A stretch of DNA of 8,339 bases from G020353355 sp050116155 (GCA_050116155.1 JASFPE010000257.1:1-8339); one strand, 5' to 3'; shown: positions 1 through 5,890, counted from the first letter of the stretch. Translations and numbers: made by a program. The notes: generated from the sequence alone by a model not told the origin.

Positions 1-2
1 GC

Positions 3-125
3 TTTCTCATGGGACCAATTAAAGGAAATCCGCCAATCACTGTTACGCTCCGCGAAGCTTGGCGTCAGATAAGAATGATTGAAGAGTATTATTTTGGAGA
101 TGATGTCGATGATGATTGCAAATAA
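3..125 (+). CDS. Possible C-terminal end of an unknown protein (5'-partial)
   Basis: An open frame enters from the left edge and stops at TAA 123-125, giving about 40 residues with an internal ATG at position 9. The end is acidic (GDDVDDDCK). No family is recognised. A second open frame also enters from the edge (frame of base 1, stop at 70-72, ending AKLGVR), so the true frame is uncertain. If this frame is real, it ends 37 bases before the next small gene on the same strand, which would suit co-transcription. It could equally be non-coding sequence. Confidence 0.3.
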   Translation, partial: FLMGPIKGNPPITVTLREAWRQIRMIEEYYFGDDVDDDCK

Positions 126-162
126 TCTAACAGGATCTAAGCAGTATTGAAAAGGGAAATAA

Positions 163-447
163 ATGAAGGAAAATCGTATAGTATGGTTGATACTTGGTAC
201 TGTTTTCTGGGGCATTATACTGGCACTTCTAATAAATTTTCTTTTTCCTGATAAGAATTTCGCCAAGTTGATAATAGAATATGTTGTATTTACAGGTATT
301 TTGACGCTTGTAATGCAATTTTATTCTGGCGGTTTTATTATACTAACACCTAAAAAATGGTTCTTCATTCCATTAGCGTGCTGGGTAATAATGATCATAT
401 GGGGAGTTGTTGAGATTACATTGTTAGGTGAGTGGGCGTCGTTCTAA
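163..447 (+). CDS. Small hypothetical membrane protein, three predicted TM helices
   Basis: This 94-residue protein is almost entirely hydrophobic. Three membrane segments are visible at about residues 7-28 (IVWLILGTVFWGIILALLIN), 36-61 and 65-88. Short charged stretches lie between them (PDKNFAK and TPKKW). ATG 163 follows a weak purine-rich ribosome site (AAAAGGGAAATAA). The hydrophobic segmentation and the Lys-rich start support a real inner-membrane protein, but I recognise no family and can assign no function. The next gene, the RAYT, begins 284 bases downstream after palindromic sequence, so there is no sign of a shared operon in that direction. Confidence 0.6.
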   Translation: MKENRIVWLILGTVFWGIILALLINFLFPDKNFAKLIIEYVVFTGILTLVMQFYSGGFIILTPKKWFFIPLACWVIMIIWGVVEITLLGEWASF

Positions 448-619
448 TTGCGCACCTTTATATGTTTACAAATGAGACTGTAAGGTCAGATATCGGGATC
501 TGACTCTAAAAGTTTGATGTGGATGAAAAAGAATGTATTAAGGACAAACGGTGCTAATGGGATTTGTCGATTATTTGAATTCCGCCTTACCTGGCGGAGT
601 TGGGGAGTCAAGGGAGTCA
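448..619. other. Gene-free stretch with two small palindromes
   Basis: No convincing gene is present here. There is a perfect 7-bp inverted repeat GTCAGAT/ATCTGAC with a six-base loop at 485-504. A second hairpin, TCCGCC/GGCGGA, lies at 581-598. Neither has a T-run on either strand, so neither looks like an intrinsic terminator. A 69-codon frame at 514-723 runs through this stretch and through the left arm of the RAYT repeat; its composition is not protein-like. Confidence 0.5.
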
Positions 620-677
620 GGGTCGGGCCGAGACAACTGTTTGAAATTATATATATTGTGTTCAGAAAAGGGCTCTA

Positions 678-716
678 TTTTGGGGCTATAATGGCCTTTT
701 TGGGGGCAAAAACGGC
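678..716 (+). repeat. Left inner inverted repeat / REP-like hairpin of the RAYT
   Basis: The reverse complement of 678-716 aligns with 1455-1494 at about 34 of 40 positions, with one gap. Within it, 694-716 folds as GCC-TTTTTG, loop GGGG, CAAAAA-(bulged C)-GGC, a compact stem of the kind RAYT enzymes recognise. A TATAAT at 687-692 lies inside the repeat, but no -35 box is found at proper spacing. The repeat ends 15 bases before the transposase start codon. Confidence 0.7.
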
Positions 717-731
717 GATATAGGATCATGT

Positions 732-1523
732 ATGGCCAGAGCGAAAAGACATTATATTCCGGGGCAGGTTTGGCATCTTACGCATCGGTGTCACAAAAAG
801 GAATTTCTGCTCAGATTCGCTAAGGATAAGCGGCGGTTTTTACAATGGCTTTATGAAGCTAAAAGGCGTTTCGGGTTGACGATCCTTAACTATACAGTGA
901 CTTCAAACCATATGCATTTGCTGGTTGTAGATGATGGTGATCGGGATACCATTGCGAAGTCGATGCAACTGATTGCTGGTCGTTTTGCCCAGGAGTACAA
1001 TGAGCGCAAGGAACGCAGCGGTGCGTACTGGGAAGATCGGTATCACGCCACTGCGGTGCAGACCGGGGATCATCTCATGCGCTGTATAGTGTATATTGAT
1101 TTGAACATGGTTCGTGCCGGCGTTGTGGATCATCCTTCCCAATGGAATTTTGGAGGGTACAAAGAGATCCAGTCTCCCCGTCGCAAATACGTGTTGATTG
1201 CCTATGAAAAATTGGCTACGTTAGCCGGCTATCAGACCTATGATTCGTTCCGGGAGTCCCATAAGAAATCGGTGAATCAATTCCTTGCAGAGGGTAATAA
1301 TGTTCGTGATAATCAGTGGACCCGGAGCATTGCTGTTGGCGAGGAGCAATTTGTAGAAAAAGTAAAAGCTGATCTGGGCTCCAGAGCTGTCGGCAGACAA
1401 ATTCGTCCGGTGCCGGGAGGTTACGAGCTTAGGGAAGAAGTGGCGTCCTATAATGCCGTTTTTGACCCCAAAAAGAGCGATATAGGCCCCAAAAACAGCT
1501 ATAAATGGATCGCTTTTCCATAA
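732..1523 (+). CDS. REP-associated tyrosine transposase (RAYT), Y1_Tnp / HUH family
   Basis: This 263-residue protein matches the IS200-like Y1 transposase fold. The N-terminus MARAKRHYIPGQVWHLTHRC is typical of the RAYT branch. The metal-binding HUH motif is H60-M-H62 in SNHMHLLV, and the likely nucleophilic tyrosine is Y121 in YIDLNMVRAGVV, followed by the family's NxVRAG signature. RAYTs cut and join single-stranded DNA at REP-type hairpins. ATG 732 begins the conserved protein start; an out-of-frame ATG lies 4 bases upstream, and the ribosome site is weak. The last 23 or so codons overlap the right inner repeat, yet still read as a plausible family C-terminus (YNAVFDPKKSDIGPKNSYKW). All expected motifs are present and there is no frameshift, so the gene looks intact. 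Its inverted-repeat flanks fit a REP-type role better than a classical IS. Confidence 0.93.
   Translation: MARAKRHYIPGQVWHLTHRCHKKEFLLRFAKDKRRFLQWLYEAKRRFGLTILNYTVTSNHMHLLVVDDGDRDTIAKSMQLIAGRFAQEYNERKERSGAYWEDRYHATAVQTGDHLMRCIVYIDLNMVRAGVVDHPSQWNFGGYKEIQSPRRKYVLIAYEKLATLAGYQTYDSFRESHKKSVNQFLAEGNNVRDNQWTRSIAVGEEQFVEKVKADLGSRAVGRQIRPVPGGYELREEVASYNAVFDPKKSDIGPKNSYKWIAFP
1455..1494 (-). repeat. Right inner inverted repeat, inside the RAYT 3' coding end
   Basis: This is the inverted partner of 678-716. TTTTTG (1459-1464) pairs with CAAAAA (1469-1474) around loop ACCC, while the stem base is degenerate (GCCG against GAGC). The decamer GCGATATAGG at 1477-1486 also occurs in direct orientation at 715-724, just before the transposase start codon. 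The repeat is translated as part of the transposase C-terminus. Confidence 0.7.
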
Positions 1524-1528
1524 ATATC

Positions 1529-1536
1529 AAGGAGAT
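1529..1536 (+). promoter_or_regulatory. Ribosome binding site of the flippase-like gene, inside the RAYT unit
   Basis: AAGGAG at 1529-1534 is the only strong Shine-Dalgarno core between the RAYT stop (1521-1523) and ATG 1537. Only two bases separate it from the start, which is unusually short. It lies left of the outer inverted repeat at 1541-1551 and so appears to belong to the RAYT unit. Confidence 0.55.
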
Positions 1537-2538
1537 ATGACGGCCCGACCCCACCTACATTTAATCATTGGCATTTTAGTTGGTGCAGTTTTTGTTTATC
1601 TGGCTTTTCGCAGTGTAGACATCGGCCAGATGCTCGGCGCTCTTGCCGATGCGAATTATTGGTATGTTCTGCTGGCGGTTTTGGTGAATATGTTCAGCCA
1701 TTATTTGCGTGCGTTGCGCTGGCAGTATTTTCTGGCCCCGGTCAAAATCGTTAATAGCGGGACTCTATTTTCCGCCCTTATCATCGGCTATGCCGCCAAT
1801 ACCTTCGTGCCGGCTCACCTGGGTGAATTTTTACGGGCATTCGTGCTGGGTAAAAAACAAAGCATTTCTGCGAGCTCTTCATTTGCATCCATCGTCATCG
1901 AGCGCATCGTCGATGTTTTTTCACTCATCCTGCTGATGGTTCTGGTTGTATTTATTCATCCATTTCCCCGCTGGGTGGTGCAAAGCGGCTATATTATGCT
2001 TGCCGCTGCGGTCGTTGCATTTATCCTGTTGATCGGTTTCAAGCGGTTTGAAGCCAAATCCACTTTGATGATTCAATTTTTGTTGAAGCCCCTGCCCGAA
2101 AAAATCGGCCATAAACTCGGGTCTATGATTTTTAATTTTCTTACCGGTGTCATGCCTTTAAAATCCAGCTGGCATTATTTCCATGTTATAGTTTTATCGG
2201 TGGCGATATGGTTTTGTTATGCCCTGTGTTATTATTTTTGCATGTCTGCATTTGAATTTTCCACAGTTTATCAACTCCCCTGGTATGCCAGCCTGGTGGT
2301 TCTGGTGATTACGACCATCAGTATTGTTGTGCCTTCCTCTCCCGGTTATGTGGGAACCTATCATTTCCTGTGTCAAGTTTCGCTGGTGATGTTCGGTGTT
2401 TCGGAGACCGAAGCGCTTTCGTTCGCCACCATTGCCCACGCGGTAATTTTATTGCCGGTGACGTTCACCGGTCTGATCCTGGCCAACTATGAAGGGGTTG
2501 CGATTTACCGCACCGCAGCGCAAAAGATCAAAGCATAG
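1537..2538 (+). CDS. Flippase-like multi-pass membrane protein (LPG_synthase_TM / UPF0104, PF03706)
   Basis: This 333-residue inner-membrane protein has about eight hydrophobic helices (approximately 8-26, 42-58, 76-95, 122-141, 150-168, 214-238, 249-266 and 296-317). Family motifs are LRALRWQYFL (58-66), GYAANTFVPAHLGEFLRA (84-101), SSFASIVIERIVD (114-126) and PSSPGYVGTYHF (266-277). This family is related to the flippase half of MprF and is usually annotated as a flippase-like protein; the substrate cannot be read from the sequence. ATG 1537 is the only good start before helix 1, only 13 bases after the RAYT stop, so it may be transcribed with the RAYT. Codons 2-5 (TARP) lie in the outer inverted repeat of the RAYT unit, so the extreme N-terminus may have been supplied by that element. 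Identification is firm; biological role is not. Confidence 0.93.
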   Translation: MTARPHLHLIIGILVGAVFVYLAFRSVDIGQMLGALADANYWYVLLAVLVNMFSHYLRALRWQYFLAPVKIVNSGTLFSALIIGYAANTFVPAHLGEFLRAFVLGKKQSISASSSFASIVIERIVDVFSLILLMVLVVFIHPFPRWVVQSGYIMLAAAVVAFILLIGFKRFEAKSTLMIQFLLKPLPEKIGHKLGSMIFNFLTGVMPLKSSWHYFHVIVLSVAIWFCYALCYYFCMSAFEFSTVYQLPWYASLVVLVITTISIVVPSSPGYVGTYHFLCQVSLVMFGVSETEALSFATIAHAVILLPVTFTGLILANYEGVAIYRTAAQKIKA

Positions 2539-2542
2539 CAAA

Positions 2543-2615
2543 GGGTTCAGGGTTCAAAGGTTCAAGGTTCAGGATTATCATGCCAAGGCGTTAGGTTGGA
2601 GGTTTGAGGTTAGAG
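2543..2615. repeat. Heptanucleotide-period repeats after the flippase gene
   Basis: Two short arrays with a 7-bp period occur here. The first has GGGTTCA, GGGTTCA, GGTTCAA and GGTTCAG at 2543-2572, with one 2-bp interruption. The second has GGTTGGA, GGTTTGA and GGTTAGA at 2594-2614. They begin five bases after the flippase stop codon. They are not palindromic and encode nothing recognisable. Confidence 0.75.
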
Positions 2616-2678
2616 GCAATTGAATTCGGAATGCGGAAAAGAAAAGAGCTAAGAGCGTGACTTCGGCACAGCATGGAC

Positions 2679-2860
2679 GGCGCCCAGGGAAAACCATCTG
2701 CCGCTTTGCGGCCATGGTGTTATGAAATATCAGCAAGTTAATTATTAAAGGTGTCGTAGTGTTTTTCTTGTCATACCCGCGAGAGCCGGCATCCAGCTTG
2801 ACTGGCTCAAACTTTTCTGGATTCCTGCTTTCGCAGGAATGACGGCTCACTTTTTTAGAA
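2679..2860 (-). repeat. Long inverted repeat, copy 1 (contains a 74-bp MITE-like core)
   Basis: The reverse complement of this stretch aligns with 4367-4558 over its whole length. Matching blocks include the core, CGACACCTT, AATTAACTT, ATTTC.TAACA, a CGGCAG palindrome and TTCCCTGGGCG. The 74-bp core (2770-2843) begins GTCAT and ends ATGAC; it contains the palindrome ATTCCTGC/GCAGGAAT with a four-base loop (2821-2840) and differs from copy 2 at about seven positions. Its right end (2844-2860) overlaps the 3' end of the minus-strand fnIII/TSP3 gene and contains its stop codon. The 308-bp gap 2539-2846 holds no gene beyond this repeat and the heptads. Confidence 0.8.
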
Positions 2861-3473
2861 GGTCTTGCTGGGGGAAAGATATCGGCGGGTATGATTCAGG
2901 ATCAGAAGGATCACAGTCGAAAGCGATTTCAAAACCGTCCACATAGCCATCATTGTCTGAATCCGAATCTAAAGGATTAATAAGACCATCTTGATCATCA
3001 TCCGCACGCCAATTATCTCCCCAAAAAATTAACTCCTCACCATCATCAATACCATCGCTGTCAGTATCAAATTTATTGATATCTGTGCCATATATATATC
3101 TCTCATCATGATCGGAGATTCCATCTCCATCCGTATCAATATCTAAAACGGGAATGGTGTGAACGACTTCTTCGGATAAATCACTAGAATTATACTCCGT
3201 GTCATAGGCAGTTGCTGCGAAGTAGTAGGTTTTACCTTCATCAAGACCGGAAACATCGCAACTGGTAAAGTTGCCGATATCAACACTGTACTGGTAATCT
3301 TTGCTGGAAGTGCCATAATGAATTACGTACCCGGCGAGATCGGATTCGGTATTTGGGTCCCAGGCAAGGGTGACTGACGCAGCATCAGCTGTGAAGTCAC
3401 CCGGCACAAGGCACAAGGCGCAAGGCACAAGGATAAATATTAACAGCGGCACAAGGCGCACGGCGCACGGCAC
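2847..3473 (-). CDS. Secreted fibronectin-III / thrombospondin type-3 repeat protein (paralog A)
   Basis: From GTG 3473 this is a 208-residue protein: signal peptide about 1-31 (hydrophobic core LVPLLIFILVP), fnIII domain about 32-108 (VTLAWDPN...GKTYYFAATAYD), then calcium-binding DxDxDG repeats at 113-124 (DTDGDGISDHDE), 137-148 (DTDSDGIDDGEE) and 158-182. The fnIII part closely resembles the protein at 6600-8165, so the two are paralogs, but A lacks the second half and anchor tail of B. The frame stays open upstream to 3830, but that part is repeat-derived and not protein-like. GTG 3473 has TAAGG nine bases before it; an out-of-frame ATG lies at 3480-3478. Eight 7-bp repeats encode much of the signal peptide. 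The last codons (LLKK, TGA) lie in repeat copy 1, so the C-terminus may be truncated. Probably exported; partner unknown. Confidence 0.75.
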   Translation of the reverse strand: MPCAVRLVPLLIFILVPCALCLVPGDFTADAASVTLAWDPNTESDLAGYVIHYGTSSKDYQYSVDIGNFTSCDVSGLDEGKTYYFAATAYDTEYNSSDLSEEVVHTIPVLDIDTDGDGISDHDERYIYGTDINKFDTDSDGIDDGEELIFWGDNWRADDDQDGLINPLDSDSDNDGYVDGFEIAFDCDPSDPESYPPISFPQQDLLKK

Positions 3474-3475
3474 AC
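3403..3475 (-). repeat. Eight heptanucleotide repeats inside the signal-peptide coding region
   Basis: On the plus strand, four units lie at 3403-3430 (GGCACAA, GGCACAA, GGCGCAA, GGCACAA) and four at 3448-3475 (GGCACAA, GGCGCAC, GGCGCAC, GGCACAC). They are separated by 17 bases that encode the hydrophobic LLIFI. Because 7 is not a multiple of 3, gain or loss of one unit shifts the frame between the upstream start codons and the fnIII domain. Confidence 0.85.
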
Positions 3476-3545
3476 GCCATAACCTTAGGTTACATTGGGC
3501 AATCCTTGAAAAGGGCGGCTGGTCGGCCTTGAAGAAGTTTTGAAC

Positions 3546-3715
3546 CCTGTCTGCCCGCCGTCGCACGGAGAGCAGAGGGGGGAACACTGCCTGCCTCAGT
3601 GAAGCTCGCCAGAACGAAGACGAGAGCCTTGCTTGCCCTGCGAAGCTCGTAGAGCGAAGAAGGGAGTCCTGTCTACCCGTCGCAGCCCGGAGGGCAGAGG
3701 CGAAAACCTTGCGCC
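3546..3715. repeat. Degenerate ~40-bp palindromic repeats upstream of paralog A
   Basis: About four related units follow one another, each with a small hairpin, such as GCTC-GTA-GAGC (3645-3655) and GCCC-GGA-GGGC (3685-3695). The unit at 3634-3671 matches 32 of 38 positions with 8236-8273, upstream of paralog B. They do not read as a protein in any frame I checked. Confidence 0.65.
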
Positions 3716-4143
3716 TTTTATTTATAAGAAATAAATAACGATAATAAAGTAAACCAGGTCTAAGACATAGAATAATACTAGCCGGCAACAACACAACGCC
3801 CCCCCCATGATGAATTGACAGCAATTCCAACAGACCCGCCCGTCTTTCCTGCCCGCCCGTCGGGCCTGAGCCTCACGGTCGAAGACGACCATGAACCCGA
3901 GCCGACCGGTGTGCCTGGCTACCCGCCTCCCATGCCGGGCACAAGCAGGCAGGTGACGGGTGGGTCTTTGGATACATGGATGCTTAAGAGCAAAAGAGAT
4001 GCCAGAGGCCCGGGAGACGATCAAAATAAAGGCTTGGATTTGACTAGTTATTTTGATAATGACTTCAATTTATTCAAGAAAAGTCTTTTCAAAAAAATAA
4101 TTTTAAATGTGCAAAAGAAGTAAAGAGATGAAAAATATGGAAG

Positions 4144-4166
4144 AATACTTTATAAAAGTATTTTTT
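4144..4166 (+). terminator. Weak AT-rich hairpin with T-run
   Basis: AATACTTT (4144-4151) pairs with AAAGTATT (4155-4162) around loop ATA and is followed by further T residues to 4166. The shape resembles an intrinsic terminator, but the stem is A/T-rich and no gene ends just upstream, so its role is doubtful. Confidence 0.25.
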
Positions 4167-4239
4167 CGTGAACACGCAGTTGCAGTAATTTATACGCAGC
4201 CAATAAACGCTTTAAAGAAATTTATTTTCCATTTTTTTT

Positions 4240-4269
4240 CCCGATCCCGCCAGAGGCGAGATGATCGGG
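4240..4269. repeat. Two-step hairpin CCCGATC...GATCGGG
   Basis: The outer arms CCCGATC/GATCGGG enclose an inner CGCC-AGA-GGCG stem. The eight T residues lie before it on the plus strand, which become A residues after it on the minus strand, so it does not work as an intrinsic terminator in either direction. It is probably a dispersed palindromic repeat. Confidence 0.5.
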
Positions 4270-4350
4270 TAAAATAGCTCAGCCCTTTGAGTATTACGCT
4301 TTTAATTTCTCGTTGGGATGTGTTTCTATCCGCTAATATGTAGAAAGTAA

Positions 4351-4481
4351 TTGAGGTGTCGGGGAGTTTCTATAAAATAAGCCGTCATTCCTGCGAAAGC
4401 AGGAATCCAGAAAAGTTTTAGCCAGTCAAACTGGATGCCCGCTTTCGCGATCATGACGAGAATAATACCCCGACACCTTAA
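4351..4481. mobile_element. MITE-like composite palindrome with 14-bp terminal inverted repeats
   Basis: TTGAGGTGTCGGGG (4351-4364) pairs with CCCCGACACCTTAA (4468-4481) at 13 of 14 positions, including 11 perfect bases. Between them sits a 74-bp element (4384-4457) with GTCAT/ATGAC ends whose two halves are themselves related palindromes. No coding potential is present, so this resembles a non-autonomous element nested in, or forming the core of, a larger palindrome. Confidence 0.6.
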
Positions 4482-4558
4482 ACAATTAACTTACTAAGTA
4501 TTTCGTAACATCACTGCCGCGAAGCGGCAGTCCGCCTCAGGCGGATTCCCTGGGCGTC
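4367..4558 (+). repeat. Long inverted repeat, copy 2
   Basis: This is the inverted partner of 2679-2860, about 1.5 kb away. Relative to copy 1 it carries an extra hairpin TCCGCC-TCA-GGCGGA at 4531-4545 where copy 1 has an unrelated six-base stretch. It also retains both terminal GGTGTCG-type arms, of which copy 1 keeps only one. Confidence 0.8.
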
Positions 4559-4593
4559 GCCACGCCCGCCATGCGAGCAAGGTGAGGCGGGCG
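4514..4593. repeat. Three consecutive GC-rich hairpins
   Basis: The stems are CTGCCGC/GCGGCAG with loop GAA (4514-4530), TCCGCC/GGCGGA with loop TCA (4531-4545), and CGCCCGCC/GGCGGGCG (4563-4570 with 4586-4593). None is followed by a T-run. They look like nested palindromic repeat insertions at the end of repeat copy 2. Confidence 0.55.
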
Positions 4594-4716
4594 GGTCTCC
4601 CGCCCAGGTAAAAAATATATTCTCTGTGCTCTCTGTGTCTCTGTGGTGAGAAATACTTTGTTTTGTCGCGCAAATGGTAGGGTGGACGGGGAGTTTTGTT
4701 TTTGCTGAAATTGATG

Positions 4717-4722
4717 TATAAT
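4717..4722 (+). promoter_or_regulatory. Candidate -10 box of the gmd promoter
   Basis: A perfect TATAAT lies 42 bases before the gmd start codon in an AT-rich stretch that follows the GC-rich repeats. At 17-bp spacing the -35 position (TTTTGT) is poor, so this is a candidate only. Confidence 0.4.
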
Positions 4723-4764
4723 TATATGAATGCTCATTTACTAGTGTTGTGAAAGGGGGAGCCA

Positions 4765-5757
4765 ATGGCAAAGCGCGGGAAAACAGCTTTGATCACCGGG
4801 ATTACCGGCCAGGATGGATCGTACCTATCCGAGCATCTGCTTGATATGGGATATGAGGTGCATGGTATTATCCGACGGGTGGCGATCGAAGATCCGGAAC
4901 GGCGTTTGTGGCGCATTCGGCATATATTGGATAAAATTCGACTTCATTCGGCATCGCTTGAGAGTTATGCGAGTATCTTTAAGGTTGTTGATACGGTAAA
5001 GCCGGATGAATGCTATCACCTGGCCGCCCAGAGTTTTGTGAGCTACTCGTTTGAAGATGAATTCTCCACATTCGGAACAAATATCGATGGTACCCATTAT
5101 GTTTTATCGGCCTTAAAGGAGCTGGCACCTGAATGTAGATTTTATTTTGCGGCATCCTCTGAGATGTTTGGAAATGCCAAAGTGAGCCCCCAAAATGAAA
5201 ATACTCCCTTCTTTCCACGGTCCACGTACGGTATTTCAAAATTGGCGGGATATCACCTGACGCGAAATTACAGAGAAGCATACGGCCTTTTTGCCCTGAG
5301 CGGCATCCTATTCAACCATGAATCACCACGCCGGGGTTATGAATTTGTGACGCGTAAAGTCACCGGCACCGTCGCCAAAATTAAACTCGGGCTGGCAAAT
5401 GAGTTGCGGATCGGGAATCTTGAAGCCAAACGTGATTGGGGATATGCCGATGATTATGTAAAGGCCATGTGGCTGATGCTGCAGCAGGATGAGCCCGACG
5501 ATTTTGTCATCGCCACCGGCGAGACCCATACCGTCAAAGAATTAATCGAGATAGCTTTTGGCCATCTCGATCTCAACTGGGAAGATTATGTCGTTGTCGA
5601 TCAAGATTTTTATCGCCCGGCAGAGATTTACGAACTCAAAGGCGATGCCGGCAAGGCAATCGAAAGGCTGGGGTGGAAACCATCAGTCTCTTTTGAAAAT
5701 ATGATAATGCTGATGGTGGATGAAGATCTCAGGAGTTTGGGGGTTATAGGGCGGTAG
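4765..5757 (+). CDS. gmd: GDP-mannose 4,6-dehydratase
   Basis: This cytoplasmic short-chain dehydrogenase/reductase converts GDP-D-mannose to GDP-4-keto-6-deoxy-D-mannose, the precursor of GDP-fucose, GDP-rhamnose and related surface sugars. The 330-residue protein is full length for the short bacterial form. The nucleotide-binding loop is TGITGQDG (11-18), followed by the GMD-type YEVHGIIRR (30-38). The active-site region has SSE at 131-133 and YGISK with Y155 and K159. Family signatures NHESPRRGYEFVTRK (184-198), AKRDWGYADDYV (221-232) and RPAE (284-287) are all present. ATG 4765 follows a strong GGGGGAG ribosome site. No reductase or synthetase partner (such as fcl or rmd) is next to it, so the final sugar cannot be told; downstream is a convergent toxin-antitoxin operon. 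It is separated from the flippase-like gene by the repeat island. Confidence 0.97.
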   Translation: MAKRGKTALITGITGQDGSYLSEHLLDMGYEVHGIIRRVAIEDPERRLWRIRHILDKIRLHSASLESYASIFKVVDTVKPDECYHLAAQSFVSYSFEDEFSTFGTNIDGTHYVLSALKELAPECRFYFAASSEMFGNAKVSPQNENTPFFPRSTYGISKLAGYHLTRNYREAYGLFALSGILFNHESPRRGYEFVTRKVTGTVAKIKLGLANELRIGNLEAKRDWGYADDYVKAMWLMLQQDEPDDFVIATGETHTVKELIEIAFGHLDLNWEDYVVVDQDFYRPAEIYELKGDAGKAIERLGWKPSVSFENMIMLMVDEDLRSLGVIGR

Positions 5758-5770
5758 TCTATGGCTTCTC

Positions 5771-5890
5771 GATTTCGGATTTCGCCCCTGTGGAATCCTC
5801 CAAAGGCGGATGAATCCTCCAGAGGCGAATGAATCCCCCTCTGTCGGTCTCGCCTTTCCAGGCGAGAATTCCACTGGGCAAGGATTTCGG
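5771..5890. repeat. Short direct repeats and a hairpin between gmd and the toxin gene
   Basis: The 189-bp gap after gmd contains GATTTCG twice in tandem (5771-5784) and again at 5883-5889. It has a 19-bp tandem repeat at 5793-5811 and 5812-5830 (17 of 19 identical) with a third partial unit from 5831. A perfect hairpin TCTCGCCT-TTCC-AGGCGAGA lies at 5848-5867. The hairpin has no T-run on either strand, so no clear terminator is seen for gmd or for the convergent toxin gene. Confidence 0.65.

Larger units (their letters stand above)
620..1551 (+). mobile_element. Candidate RAYT unit bounded by an 11-bp perfect inverted repeat
   Basis: GGGTCGGGCCG at 620-630 is the exact reverse complement of CGGCCCGACCC at 1541-1551. 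A second inner inverted repeat (678-716 and 1455-1494) lies between them, and the only gene inside is a RAYT transposase. Nested inverted repeats on both sides of a single-strand transposase suggest a discrete 932-bp unit. RAYTs are known to be flanked by inverted REP palindromes; whether this unit still moves is unknown. The right boundary falls inside the first codons of the downstream flippase-like gene. Boundaries are inferred from the repeats only; no target duplication was identified. Confidence 0.5.
3474..4764. other. 1.3-kb gene-free, repeat-rich region
   Basis: No convincing gene lies between the start of paralog A and gmd. From left to right it holds GC-rich palindromic repeats (3546-3715), an AT-rich segment (3716-3797), a run of eight C (3799-3806), GC-rich sequence with small hairpins (3835-3970), AT-rich sequence with two hairpins (4144-4269), repeat copy 2 (4367-4558), three consecutive GC-rich hairpins (4514-4593) and a CTCTGTG-type simple stretch (4622-4648). 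Frames at 3815-4123 and 3722-4024 overlap on opposite strands and have repeat-like compositions. A 49-codon frame at 4128-4277 ends inside a hairpin and is doubtful. Confidence 0.6.

Noticed and set aside
514..723. 69-codon plus-strand frame before the RAYT
   Set aside because: It runs through the two inverted-repeat arms, has no ribosome site and has no protein-like composition.
3403..3475. Repeat array considered as a CRISPR
   Set aside because: Units are 7 bp with no spacers; it is a simple tandem repeat.
3474..3830. Upstream extension of the paralog A frame to 327 residues
   Set aside because: The added part is translated from palindromic and GC-rich repeats, places more than 100 odd residues before a clear signal peptide, and has no counterpart in paralog B.
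3722..4123. Overlapping frames on both strands (3722-4024 minus, 3815-4123 plus)
   Set aside because: Compositions are repeat-like (Pro/Arg/Cys rich, then AT-rich), there are no family motifs, and they contradict each other.
4240..4269. Hairpin next to a run of eight T as a terminator
   Set aside because: The T-run is on the wrong side of the stem for either strand.
4128..4277. 49-codon plus-strand frame with a purine-rich leader
   Set aside because: Its last third lies in the CCCGATC/GATCGGG hairpin and its start overlaps an AT-rich palindrome; no motif supports a protein.
4981..5281. Minus-strand frames inside gmd
   Set aside because: They are shadows of a gene with complete family motifs and have no ribosome sites.
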